A stretch of 64,000 nucleotides of DNA, from positions 39,922,368-39,986,367 of the forward strand of contig OY740768.1 in NCBI GenBank assembly GCA_963513935.1, read 5' to 3'. Of the stretch, positions 10,325 through 21,998 are shown piece after piece. The translations under genes were made by a program, and so were the position numbers. This DNA is from Aphrophora alni. Its lineage: Eukaryota; Arthropoda; Insecta; Hemiptera; Aphrophoridae. Position 1 is the stretch's first letter. Every line of letters starts with the position of its first letter. Below the pieces are notes generated by a model that did not search any database, was not told the origin of the DNA, and saw only the letters and a program-made list of their open reading frames with translations.

Positions 10325-11086
10325 ATATTAACAAAATTCTAGAACCTTCTCCTTTACGATTTAATTTTCTTTTGATCTTTCTTGGCCCGCACAAATTGTT
10401 ATCTGGTAGTCTTCTTTCTGTGCACTGCAGAACATAATAAAATACGGAACCAAGCCGTATTTCCTCTAAGCCACATGCACATCTGTATGTTTGGGCATCG
10501 GTGGGCTGAGCTCTCCTAGAGCCCCTCCGTGCCGTAATCTGTATAGATGTTTGCAGGCGAAGAGATATTGATTTCCTTGTCCAGTGATATATCTCACTGT
10601 TTCCCGGACTTGACGCTTTTCAACCCATAGTCTGATCAACTATGAGGTTCCACTTTACGGCAATGGCCGCTACATGTACCTGACATGTTTCCCTATCTAG
10701 ACATATCTTGACATCGAGCACTCCGCGGGTGTAATCGATGCGACGAGAATATAGAGAGCGTCATGAACTCTTCTGTTTCTTCGTCACCATAACGTCTTCG
10801 GACGAGGACATAGTGAGTCCATTTCCTTAATAGTTAAGTTTGGTGTATTTGTTCTTTGTTCTTTATCTTGGTGAAGGTATACTGACCGGTTCTGTCGAAC
10901 TACATATAGTTAATGTGGCACTCGCTATGCATGTTAGTCTTAGGTTGTTTTTGTTTATCTCGAGGTCTAAAACACCTGTCTGAGAGGAAATTTTTTTTTA
11001 CCCTTTCAAGCACACTCTCTCCTTTTTCTAAATTTTGCGGGAGGCCCTTCTGGCCCCTTTTCTTTTCCACTCTAACTCCGTCGTTC
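10325..11086 (+). other. 3' non-coding region of the LTR element
   Basis: About 760 bases between integrase and the polypurine tract, less AT-rich than the host. No ORF has envelope features such as a signal peptide plus a transmembrane anchor; the short frames at 10900-11178 overlap each other on opposite strands and extend into the LTR. A GGGCT...AGCCC inverted repeat lies near 10505-10530. I see no other function. Confidence 0.6.
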
Positions 11087-11099
11087 GGGGGGGGGAGAG
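11087..11099 (+). promoter_or_regulatory. Polypurine tract
   Basis: Thirteen purines (nine G then AGAG) end one base before the 3' LTR. This is the expected position of the plus-strand DNA primer. Confidence 0.9.
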
Positions 11100-11100
11100 C

Positions 11101-13013
11101 TGTAGCATTTAAATTCAAAAAAGCATTTCCACATCCAACTTCCGTCGCTTGACAGATGCTGCCACCCGGCGAGATCATCCAAAACTAACGATCATATGAT
11201 ATCGGAGGGCAAAGTACAACGGCCAGACAGCCGGTCTGCGCTAATACCCGTTATCTAGTCTACCGGTAGTCACTCACAATGCCTGACTCTTCATCGTTAC
11301 GTTAGATATAATAAATTTTCTTGATTCTCAAAAAATTCTGCTTCAATCTTCAACGATGCTTAATCTACAGTTTCTGTGCGTTTTAGTCTATAATGTTGGT
11401 TAAATTATTATTTTTTACGGCACAAGCTCACGTGATCTGCGACAGGATTTTCCAGGTACTGAACCTTACAGATTTTATCATACTTTAAATTTTTGTTAAT
11501 GCTTTAAAATAATTTATTAATTATCATGTATTATTTAAAATATGTATTTCATGTTTTGTTTAATATTCAATGTTCTTTTGAAACTGAGTGATTATAAAAA
11601 TTTACTTTTAAAAACATACTTTACAAAACCTTGTAAAGGCACATTTTGAGTTTTGAACAATTATGTGAAATAAGTGCAAACTAATGTTGAACTTTAAATG
11701 ATTAAAATATCTTATTGAAAATGTCAAATATAAAACAATTGGAGAAATCTGTTCTAAATCAGAAAATTTCGTTTTACAGACTTTGCAGACCTTGCAAGTC
11801 TTATACAAGCTTTGTTTCAAACAAAATTAAAATATATATAAATAGATTTATAATAATCTAAGAAGCTTTTAAGTACCATCTTAACGAATTTCTGTTATAC
11901 CATCAATTTTCTTTAATTTTGACAAATAACCAGATATTTACTTTAATAATGAACTTTAATGCTACAACATGTCTGATTTTGTACAGACGCTAAAAAACAT
12001 GTTTTTTGCTATAGCTAATATGCTGGTAGAAGAAACACGGCTAAAGATCTGAACACGTTTCGCCCTGTTAACAAAACACGTTTTGTTTCAACATAGATTC
12101 AGAGTTTCACGTGCACAAAAGTGATGTTACAAAAAAAAACTAACTTTATAGAACTCTAATTAAACTCATATTGTATATGTGCCTAAATCTATTTCAGCGA
12201 ATATGTTTTCTAAAAAAAAAACTATCTTTTAGATGTAGACTTGTGTAATTAATTATAAAATATATAAAAAATTATTGGGTGGAGCCTGCATGCAAACTTT
12301 CGGTCCTAACAACCTCCAAGAGGTTATTTTCTAAATTAAAATAATTGACGTCAATTAATAAAATTAAATATTCAAAATTTTCATGTCTTTTCTAAAATAA
12401 ACTTCTCTTTTATAATAAATTCTTTTGTCTAAAATATATATATTTATTGGCCAATATAGCATTTAAGTAATTTATCAAATAAGTAATATTATGTAACTGT
12501 TTTAAAAACTTATCATTTCATAAAGTTAAAAAAAAAAGGGGGAAATAAATATCAGTATCTTTTCATCTTTTTTTTATTTTTGTAATTTTTACATTTAAGG
12601 GCGTATTATCTTTTTTTTTGGATTAATTATAATCCAGCTAATTGTTAAGCTGTGCTCATTGTCTTTTGTTAAATTTTGTAACTATAAAATATATAAACTA
12701 AAAAAGGGGGGGGAATAAATTTTCAGACTCTATTGATTAATTTTTTTTTTTAATTGTAATATTTCACTTTAAGGGCGTATAATCTTTTTTTAAATATAAT
12801 ATTGTTAATCATAAGGTGTTTATGATAATTTTGTCTCAGGATGTCTTTCTCAGATGTAAATGTTAAAATCTGAAACGTTGAAATCTCTTTGTTTAAATAA
12901 ACTTGAGCCTTGTTAATCACTAAATTTGTTTTTGTCTTTTAATTTTTTTTTAATTTCTAAACATTGTTACCATTTTGGTTCCGCCTTTCTTAAATTTAAG
13001 TCCCCTGGTAACA
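11101..13013 (+). repeat. 3' LTR (1913 bp)
   Basis: Starts TGTAGCATTT and ends CCTGGTAACA, two bases longer than the 5' LTR because of two homopolymer indels. I saw no substitution. Such identity indicates a recent insertion, or recent gene conversion between the LTRs. Confidence 0.97.
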
Positions 13014-13017
13014 GAGT
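13014..13017. repeat. Target-site duplication, right (GAGT)
   Basis: Matches GAGT at 3017-3020 and marks the right edge of the LTR element. Confidence 0.9.
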
Positions 13018-15929
13018 AACTGTAGTGAAGAACGAAGTCCAAGATCAGAATGCAATTTGCAATTTCCCACATAGGCTACCAAGGACCATCTGTTATAACC
13101 TTACGTAACGGTTTTGGATGTATACATCTTGCTTGACACAAGGAGTAGAAATCTTTAAAATGAGACGTTAAAATGCTTGTAAATTCAACAATTTAAAATA
13201 AAAAAAAGCATCGGAAATTAAATATAGATACTATACGTAGATAGTATTATAAACTAGAAAAAAAAATATGAAAACACAAATTGAATATTTGAATGGCAGA
13301 CGGTATTCAGGTCAGTATAGAAATAAATAATATAATCTAAAACATTTAAGTCGTATTGGTAAATCTTCAACAATAAGCCATTATTCTTAGTTAGAAGATA
13401 ATGAATGTTTTGGAATATGTGACTATTAAAAAGTATAGAAAATATTTATAAAAAATGTTTATGTTATCTTTATATATTTAATATTTGCTTATAAATTATA
13501 TAATAATAATTTTATAAATGGTTAATCATTAGGGCTTTAAAAATATTAACAACGAGTTAAATATGTTTACGTTGTTTACCTCATTAAAATTATGTATTGT
13601 TTGTCTTATTTTTTAGCTTGAGTTTTACTGTTTAAATTATACACGTGTACATGGAAGAATTGTGTTTTGTTTTAATGTATCCCAGAACAAACGTACATAT
13701 AACTGTTCTTTTTAATTTCTGCTAAACGTTTTACGGTTATTTTATTAAAGAAGAATTACGTATTCCTTACAGATTTTAATCTATTAAAAATAGCAAAGTA
13801 CAAGTTGTGTATAAGAAAAGATAATGAGACTGATTTATTTTTCTCAGCAAGTGACAGCATTGTGCGACAAACAATAGAACAGTTGATGGTTTTAAACTTT
13901 ATTTACATGTAAATACGCTTTTAACTTACTTAGTAATAGATGTGAAGATGTCAGTCTTGTCTTCGTTTTACCCTCACATCTTAATTATTTATTTCAATAA
14001 TATTTATTACAGGTACGGTATAAAATTGTGTGTAAAACTTCGAGGCGGAATGCCAAAAACTAGTTAAAATTGTTTTAAAATAAGAAAAATTTGTCGCGCT
14101 ACGGATTCTGTGCCGCACAAATAATTACGGACCTCCGTGAACCGTGGTGATGAACAAGAACAATACGAACAGACATGTATATGTCAAAAAAAAGGAGATC
14201 CCGTCAACTCGGATCTACGCTGATGGTAGGAGTGATTGGTTATAAATAGATTTGTATTCAAATTGTGTACGACATTTTCAAACATCATTTAACACAAATA
14301 AATTCAGCGTAAAATTTATTGAAACATTTCTCTCAAAATCAGGAACAAGTAAAAAGAAGTATCTTGACTTTCTTAAATTTTATAAAATCATCATAGAGAT
14401 GATGTATCATGGAAATTATGATCTAGGAACAAAAAACAAAGTAAAGAATAGTACTTGCAATGTCCAAAAAAAATAGGAAAATTCAAAATCATATCAATTT
14501 CAAGTTATTGTGTCCATGGACAGAAACCACTAAATTATAATAAGGATCTTACATACTAAGGTGTGTATGGTTAGGTGTAAGAATTGGAAAAACTATCTTT
14601 TGTGTTCGGCCAGAGATGATACATCACGTTAACGCTCTTTGTAACATCGCACTTTTTGTGATTATTTGGTGAAAAGAGCGTTCGTGTTGTAATGTCTAAA
14701 CACTCGCTTGGTTTAGTCCATGTAACTATTTCCAGTTCGAAAAATTCAATCAACTTCGGGGGTCGGCTATTTTCAAAATTAAGATTACATTGAAAAGATT
14801 ATGACATACCTGCTGAAGGTGTTGACAATTGAAGGCTTCCAGCAATGTTTCTCAATGGGAACAATAACTCACGTAACTACATTCAATGGGATAACATTGT
14901 TTTATTTTATTGTTTTTAAATTAAGAACAAATCTCTTTATACAATTAGGCATATTAATTTTTGAATATATCATGTAATTATTAAACCTCGAATAATGCAA
15001 AAGTCTGCTATTATTTTATTTATCTTTAATGTAAAACTGTAATAACACATATATGATTTGGATAAGAACATATATTAAAGTTTTGAAGAGAATAGGAAAA
15101 ATATATCCAGTTTCTGCGTGTGTGAGGAAGAAACAGAGAGATGAAAATAGTACTTACAAATTTTAATTACGTCTGGAGACTTAGTTTTATTAGTAAAAAC
15201 ACCGAAGGAGGGAATTGTTGTCAGCCCTATTTCGATAGTTTCTATTAGTTTTAACTTTGTGGTTAAAATAAATCTTTTAAAGTACGATTAGAAAAATAAT
15301 TTGACGTGTCTAGACAATATTAGCGTGATTTTATTTTCAGTTATTGCGTTAAGACATAAATGCGTGTTCTGTAGCAATATTTATTTGCATACTGTACTAA
15401 TATAAATAACCCTCTCTGGCAGATACTACGTAACTTTTCTCACGTACGCAAAGTCAAACAATAACAGTATTTTATATTGTTGTAATATTTTGTCCTAGTT
15501 TTTCCCTGACACCGTACTATTTTAGTTATATACTAAAAACTCAGAACATTAATTTAGTTAGTTTTTGTTGGAGATTTTAGAAGTAAAAATACCATTTAAG
15601 AGTGTGTTAATTAATATTTGTTATAAAATTGTTTCTGTACTGACTCTGGCTGGTAACGATAATTTTTAAGTTTCAGATTCGTGCCCACCAACTTTATTCA
15701 ATGGAGTAAAATAAGCGATTTAAAATATAGTTTATATTACCCAAAGACGAATAACTGAATTAACGAGTAAGTGTTTTACACTCTGTTATTACCCAAATGT
15801 TGTTTTAAATCCACCCAAAAGTAAAACTACTTTTGTTGTTTTGTTTTGTTTTGTTTTTTGTTCTATAAATGTTTTCCAAACAAATTTTAACTTACTTATT
15901 TAAGAGCTATCATGTTACCAATATACTAT
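13018..15929. other. AT-rich non-coding DNA
   Basis: No recognised gene or repeat. The 14252-14476 (+) and 14571-14753 (-) open frames have no motif and ordinary AT-rich composition. Confidence 0.45.
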
Positions 15930-16110
15930 TCTCTGCATATAAGCCTCTGATAAAGATTGTAGGATTGAACTAAGATGAGCTTAACTGAAGCACAAAATGG
16001 TGGGAATGGAAAATTTTAAATAAATCGTCAAAGGGGTTTTGCAATGAGTTCCACTGTTAATAAATCCAATACAAGCTTCTTGTGCATGATATCTCATAGG
16101 CGGATTTTAA
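15930..16110 (+). repeat. Dispersed repeat family E, copy 1
   Basis: Shares GATTGTAGGATTGAAC, AGCTTAACTGAAGCACAAAA, and a CAATGAGTT/CAGTGAGTT block before TAAATAAATCC-like sequence with 34730-34905 and, less well, 48775-48925. No coding potential. Confidence 0.75.
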
Positions 16111-16867
16111 TTCTAGTAAGGAAATTCAAATAAAATTTATTTGTAAGGTAAAAAGAATATCATTAATGCAGTGGATTTCTTATATACTTTAGTAGATTAC
16201 ACTCCTGAATCTTCAATAATTTTAAAGTTAGAAACTATATATTATTTTTTTAGAAGCAAACCTCTACTCTAATTACAAGGTAGAACAAATTTAGTGGCAA
16301 AATACATAAAAAAACACGCTTTAGAAGAATTAAATCAATTTAACGACAAAAATATATATTAATATGAAATATTTTCATAAAAATAGTTCATTATAAACTT
16401 AATTTAATATGTGATAGATAATTTAAACAAAATAAATTAGTTGAAACACTATTCCTTCAATAAAACTTTGACGTATTGGTAGATAATAGAAAAACTAAGA
16501 GTTTCAGTTCAGTATTGTAAAATGATTGTTTTATTCTCCAATCACTGAGTATATTATTATCAACCGAAGTGAAAAATGCGAACCTATATAAAATCTACAA
16601 CTTAATATAACCTAATGCTAGTAGCGATAGTATTTAGAGTTAGAATACTGAAAAATAATCAAGGTTTAAGGGACTACAGAGATATAATTTCACATTCTTA
16701 TGTATACTAGATTTCTACAAAACTTCAATTATATTAATAATCCAGTCATAATATACTAGTGACGACAATTTTTATATTGGCAGGGATTAAATTCTTTGTA
16801 CATATTGTTTCTGTACATATATATTACTGTGCGTGCAAGTTTTCATGTATACGCATTATACCTTTAC

Positions 16868-17235
16868 TATCAACTTTCCGATCTTAGTTCAAATAAATTG
16901 AGAAGTTTAGTTTAAGTTTTTTATAATTTTCCAACAGAACATAATTTCTATGATCTCAGCACCTGTCTCAGAAATCAGCAAAAAATGTTTGTAACTTTGG
17001 TAGGATGTCTGTAATTTCAAAAATTACCTGTGAATGAGAGTGTTGACACCCCATGAGACTTGAATGAGAGAAACTTTATGAATATCACCACCTAAGAAGA
17101 AAACTTTGATATATCCGTCAAAACAAACATAACTTTAATAACTAGAAAGAAAAAGTTTTGTCTTTGTCAAAACTCTTAAAAGCAATATGTCACCATATCT
17201 TTCACCCTGAGGTGGATTTCTTATATTATTTAAAG
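16868..17235 (+). repeat. Dispersed repeat family A, copy 1
   Basis: Similar to 42289-42665 and 54120-54820. Landmarks in order are ATAATTTC, TCTCAGCACCTGTCT, GTTTGTAA, the ACCTGTGAATGAGAGTGTTG block, CTTTATGAATAT, and a TCACC...CACCCTGAGG block. Only here and at 42289 is the first part single-copy; at 54146 it is amplified in tandem. Confidence 0.65.
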
Positions 17236-17480
17236 GAGAAAAACCTTTCAGTTTTTACGTTATATAAAGATAAAGAAAAAGAAAAGAGTATGAAATAAAC
17301 AATCCTTGTCCTTGAATACTGTATTAGTATAATTGTATGAATATAAAATATTTGCTCAAAAAAGACATAATAGAGAAGATGTCATTTGTAAGAGATCTAA
17401 ACCAAGAACATTTGATTAAGGTTCAAATCGAGGTAGGTATCCTTGGGTTTGGCACACTCAAGATGAATGAACCAAAGGGT
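17236..17480 (+). repeat. Possible partial copy of repeat family G
   Basis: CTTGAATACT near 17310 and a CACTCAAGATGAATGAACC stretch near 17453-17471 resemble parts of family G at 31460 and 47740. The match is patchy and the assignment weak. Confidence 0.3.
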
Positions 17481-18639
17481 GACGGTTAAGTAATACAAAA
17501 TGTAAATGGAAAGTAATTATTAGATTAATTACTAAAATACTTACATACCAGGCAAAATATGGTAAATAATCGTGGACACATCCACAATATTATATTAAAT
17601 AAATAATCAATTTCAATATATCAATTCTTGGAGATAAAGTTGTCGGTACATTTCGTCTATATAATAATGTAGGGGTAAACAGTTTTTTCCGAAATTTAGA
17701 GACAAAAAAAATGGAATTTGAATCGTTAATAATAATATTCCTACTACATCTTAAAAGAAATGGTGCACAAAAATTTCACTGCCGTTCTCACCCAATCATA
17801 CACATAAGAAAGTTTAATAAAATATTTGTCCTTATTTCTCAGAAAATATTGCTCTCCATTTTTCAGTAAACAGTAAACAATTTGCATGAAAACAAATAAT
17901 ATCTTATAATTCAAATTTTGACGGAGGATAAGAAAATTACGTAACTTTAGTACATTAGAACAAAATGACATTGGTGGGGGGTCAGAATTGATATTCCTTT
18001 ATTTCGATTCACACCTATTAATACTACCACGAATTTAATTTTTTATATTTGTAATACGGGACATCAATTTTAATCTAAACTTTGACAATTCCAATAGAAA
18101 AACAGTTTAAAAAATGTGAAATATTCAACTCAACATAACAATTAAAATTCCATAAGAAAGAGGTAATAACTTTTAAAGCCTACCAAATTTTATTTTGCTT
18201 CAGTGAACTCAAAGAACTCAGTTTCGATGAAAACTATCGATTTTATTTTTATTCAAATTTTAAGCTTAAACACTGGACGTATAATTAAAAATCTATCTAT
18301 ATTTGTTTGGACCGTAAAGTTATTTTCAAAAGTTCGTAAAGGCAAATAACTGATGAAATAGTATACAAATTTTAATTCCTTTAATGATTTTCTACTGCTA
18401 TTAGCCTAATATATAAGGCAAATGTATTAAATCCACACCCTTTACATTAAAATCTTGATGTTATATAAAACAATTATATTTAAAATAAACAATATTTGTA
18501 TATTATTTTAGAATTTAGAATTTTCATTCTACTACGTGCTTTTCTATTATTTATTTCACTTTCACAGTATACTATTTGAAACAACCCAAAAAAAGTATTA
18601 TTTGTTACGTTTATTTATCTAATTTGAATCCTACCCTAC
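17481..18639. other. AT-rich non-coding DNA
   Basis: Nothing recognised. The minus-strand frame at 17744-17971 has no motif. Confidence 0.45.
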
Positions 18640-18905
18640 CATATTTGCTATATACGTGTGAAACCTTAATTAAATTAAGTTTTATTGTGAGGGGCCGAAT
18701 ATATTGAATATGGACGTGGCAACACTGATGGGTCCTAACTAGATCTTATTGTTATTTTTTTTAATTTGTTTTAATTAGTTTCCTCTCTTTCATATTTCTT
18801 ATCTAGTCTCTTTTGACCAACTCTTGTTCTCTTTCGACCTAGACGTTCTTTAAGTATTCGAGTGCTTACGGCCATTATTTTTTGGAGAATGATAACAGAT
18901 AGATT
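18640..18905 (-). repeat. Dispersed repeat family G, copy 2 (inverted)
   Basis: On the minus strand it reads AACAAGAGTTGGTCAAAAGA, then GAAAGAGAGG, and ends in a CACAATAAAACTTAAT block. This matches 31503-31640 (+), which has AACAAGAGTTGGTCAAGAGA and ends GTGTAATAAAACTT. It also resembles 1870-2110. Confidence 0.65.
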
Positions 18906-20129
18906 TTCTCCTTTAGCATCAAGAGAATAAAGTAATTAGTGGTCTACATTTCCAAACTACAAGGTGAAAAATTATCATAGCTCAGTCGTTTTAAAAAAGT
19001 GAACTACGAAAATCTATAAACAATACTACATAATATATAATATACATAATACTGCATAAAGTGAGGAAGGGAATTGTCTATATTCTGTATAAATTTTAAA
19101 TTTGTATCTGTGTATAAATAGAGATAAGACTTTGCATACATGTTTATACAATATACAAGGAGTATATAATATTATCTTTTTGTTTACCATTTTAAAATAT
19201 GAATATTTTCATGAAATAACTAATTTTGAACTCTCATCACGTAGTAAACTTATTCTTTATCTAAAATGCTTTGTGATATCTAGCATATATTACTTCCAGA
19301 TAATCTTTTTAAGTTTATGATTTCAATTTCCTTATCTCCTTACGCATGTTCTGTTTTTCTTGAAGGCAATCGTTTGACTTAGGCTTCCTTATACTGCCTA
19401 CGTGCTTCTCTTACACTTTGTTTAGGAAATTTGTTTGTTACAATGTATGTGAATAGTTTTACATTTATTTTATGGTAATATTGTGAATATTTGTATTTGT
19501 GTTAATAGAAGAGAGTTGGTTAGTTAACAGACGACTTTTTCAAAATGAATTTAAAGTTTATTTATTGAAATATAATTCAACTCTGCACTTGTATCTAGCA
19601 ATTTAGATTACAATCTTGAACTCATAATTAAAAAGAATTGTATGAAACCGTTTTAATTAACGCCCAATATCTTTGCAACATTAGAAGAGTAAGGTAATGT
19701 TTGCTCTAATCCTTGAATTGTAATTTATTTCAATTATTTTTTTTTAAATCAAACAATCGATCACTTCTAGTAAGAATAAACTTTTAAAAAAGGATTTTCC
19801 TCATAATGTAAATCAACATTAAGGAAAAATAATAAAATAGCAAATTAAAAAACACTAAAATAAATAATACCAACAGAAATAAACAGCAAGTTGCAAATAG
19901 TTAAATTGGGGTTATAAAATATTATTTTTTAAAGGATTAAATACATTTTATTAGTAATAGTTCATTTTACATAATTCAAAATATTTTAAATAAATATTTT
20001 GTACGGTACAACTGTAGCATATACCTAACAAGTCCAAGGACAAACAATGACTTTAGAATATACTTTTTGGTTAGTTTATTTGTTTTATTATAATGTGAAG
20101 AAAATAATACTTATAGAAGCTTAATTTTC
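18906..20129. other. AT-rich non-coding DNA
   Basis: Nothing recognised apart from A/T-rich low-complexity sequence. Confidence 0.45.
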
Positions 20130-20520
20130 AATAAACCATACCGCATGTTAAACGTAAAACTGCAACGTAAGCTTTGTAAGAGGTGATGTCAAATACAGAA
20201 AAGTAATTAAATCCGGTTTAATTAAAAGTAACAATGTACTCGATGAAGTGTCTGTAACATACACCAATCGAGAAAGAATTGCAAACTAAAAGGTATCAAG
20301 TAAAAGTGTCAACTCGTTAATAGTGCTTCACACCTTCTATCGAAACACGACTCAAATTATTGACACGACATAATTAAAACCTAGCTAAAGCTACAGTCTA
20401 CGCTTACACGCTCGCATTTAATTGGCAAACTATTTAAAGATCGTCGTCAGATTTTATGAGAATTATAGAGCAAAGCGTATGGTAAATTTTCATATCTTTT
20501 TGGTTTTTCTGTTATTGTCT
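20130..20520 (+). repeat. Dispersed repeat family B, copy 1
   Basis: One of three clear copies (also 33480-33870 and 46715-47130). Landmarks are GTTAAACGTAA, AAGCTTTGTA, AAAGTAATTAAATC, TTTAATTAAAAGTAA, GTCTGTAACATACACC, GAGAAAGAA, TCAACTCGTTAA and TTTTATGAGA. Identity looks moderate across about 380 bases with small indels, and no frame stays open across the copies. Confidence 0.85.
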
Positions 20521-21039
20521 TTTTTCCAATGTTTAATCAATCTCTACTTACCTATACAAAATCATGGATGACAAAGTTCATTTAAGTTAACGTAATATGA
20601 TGTTAACTTTAACACTTCTGCGGGAACAATTACTTTGTTATAGTAATTATATTTCTACGTTTCGTTTAGTGTTCAACTGAAATCATATCGACCCCGTTAA
20701 AATGAAAAAAAAATCAAACAAATAATAATTGTCCACTAACGTATTATTTAAATTGTTTCCTTGACATTAGTTGTACTTTAACACGGATTGTTAATCTCTA
20801 AAAATGACTTTAGATATAGTAGTTATTAGGAAATATAAAGTACTAAACTGTATTAAAAATAAAAGTAGATTCAGACACAGTTTACCACATTCAGAAACTG
20901 TTGTAGTGGCCGACGGGAAAGTATTTTTGAAGCTGATTTTGTATATTCTGAAGATTTTATATATTGAATCTAAATGTGATGTGTACATATTTATTCAGCT
21001 GTTGTAAACAAAATATTCATTTATAATTTTTCTTTAGCC
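20521..21039. other. AT-rich non-coding DNA
   Basis: Overlapping opposite-strand open frames at 20791-21007 are shadows of each other. No feature recognised. Confidence 0.45.
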
Positions 21040-21430
21040 AACGCTCATCCTGTCATCCGATGCTGTGTTTCCCGGTAGATATTGACTAGAGGATTCTCTT
21101 ATGTATGGACAGAATGGGTAATGGAGACGAAAAGTGGGCGGACACCTGAAACCGTCATAGCGATTCTTTAAAGAAGGATCTGGAAGTAGCCTTGGCCAGT
21201 AAAAGTCAGAACACCTCAACACCTTCTGGTCTTGGTTTATCCCTTGGTATGGGACATTTCAATAATAGCTGTTCCCATTTCTTACCATTTGCCTGCCTTC
21301 CCGTATGTGTTCTTTTTAAAGTGCTGTACTTCGTGTTTTTATTAACGGCTTCGCAGATAGTTTCTCGAATTCGACAGTCAGGCAACAGACTGTTGATGCA
21401 TGACCACAATTAGGACTTATTGCAGACTGT
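21040..21430. other. Less AT-rich island, unidentified
   Basis: Base composition is clearly more balanced than the surroundings. Short open frames lie on both strands (21034-21222 -, 21192-21413 +, 21206-21409 -), none with a motif I recognise. It could be a decayed element or gene fragment; the sequence does not show which. Confidence 0.35.
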
Positions 21431-21921
21431 AGTTAACAGGGAAAACTTTTTAAACTAACTTTTTAATTTGGCGTTGTAACTTCATTAGTAGCCTCCACCA
21501 TGGGTGCAACTTATTCGGCAACATTGCTTCTTGGGTCTGCTACGGGTTAGGCAGTCAGTAATACTTCAAACTAATGACACTAATTGCAATTGTATTAAAC
21601 ATGACATCGGTTTTAGCACTCTTACTCGAATCTAGAGAAGTTTTTTGAGGTTGGTCGACTTTTTACTAACCCCTTTGACCGGCAAGTTATCCTAGTGTAA
21701 TAAATATTAGTACCGTATTCTGTCATTCCATTCAAGGTCTTAACTTTTGATGACGAGTTTAGTTTGAACTTTATTAACGTCCTCTTTTTTAGGTATTAAG
21801 AGTATATACATAGCTTTTAAAAATTGAGTACATACGAAAGGCTTCATAGGAAGAAAATTCAATGAATGGAATAAAGAAAATAATGTACTCAAAATCTTAT
21901 TATAATTACTAACAGGAATAC

Positions 21922-21928
<7 letters not shown>
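21431..21928. other. Non-coding DNA
   Basis: Nothing recognised up to the microsatellite. Confidence 0.4.

Positions 21929-21996
<68 letters not shown>
21929..21996. repeat. (TA)n microsatellite
   Basis: About 34 uninterrupted TA dinucleotides. Confidence 0.97.

Positions 21997-21998
<2 letters not shown>

Larger units (their letters stand above)
3021..13013 (+). mobile_element. Complete Ty3/gypsy LTR retrotransposon (~10 kb)
   Basis: The order is 5' LTR, primer site, leader, gag, protease, reverse transcriptase, RNase H, integrase, non-coding tail, polypurine tract, 3' LTR. Integrase lying downstream of RNase H places it in the Ty3/gypsy order rather than copia. The LTRs run TG...CA and a 4-bp GAGT duplication flanks the insertion (3017-3020 and 13014-13017). 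There is no envelope-like ORF. Gag-Pol would be made by -1 frameshifting at 6876-6882. A single frame lesion near 9224-9239 separates integrase from the rest, so this copy is probably not autonomous. I did not assign a clade: there is no chromodomain, and a GPF-like motif (WSGPFRII) follows the integrase core. Confidence 0.97.

Noticed and set aside
10900..11178. Possible env-like ORF
   Set aside because: Overlapping frames on both strands cross into the LTR and polypurine tract; no signal peptide, cleavage site or membrane anchor.
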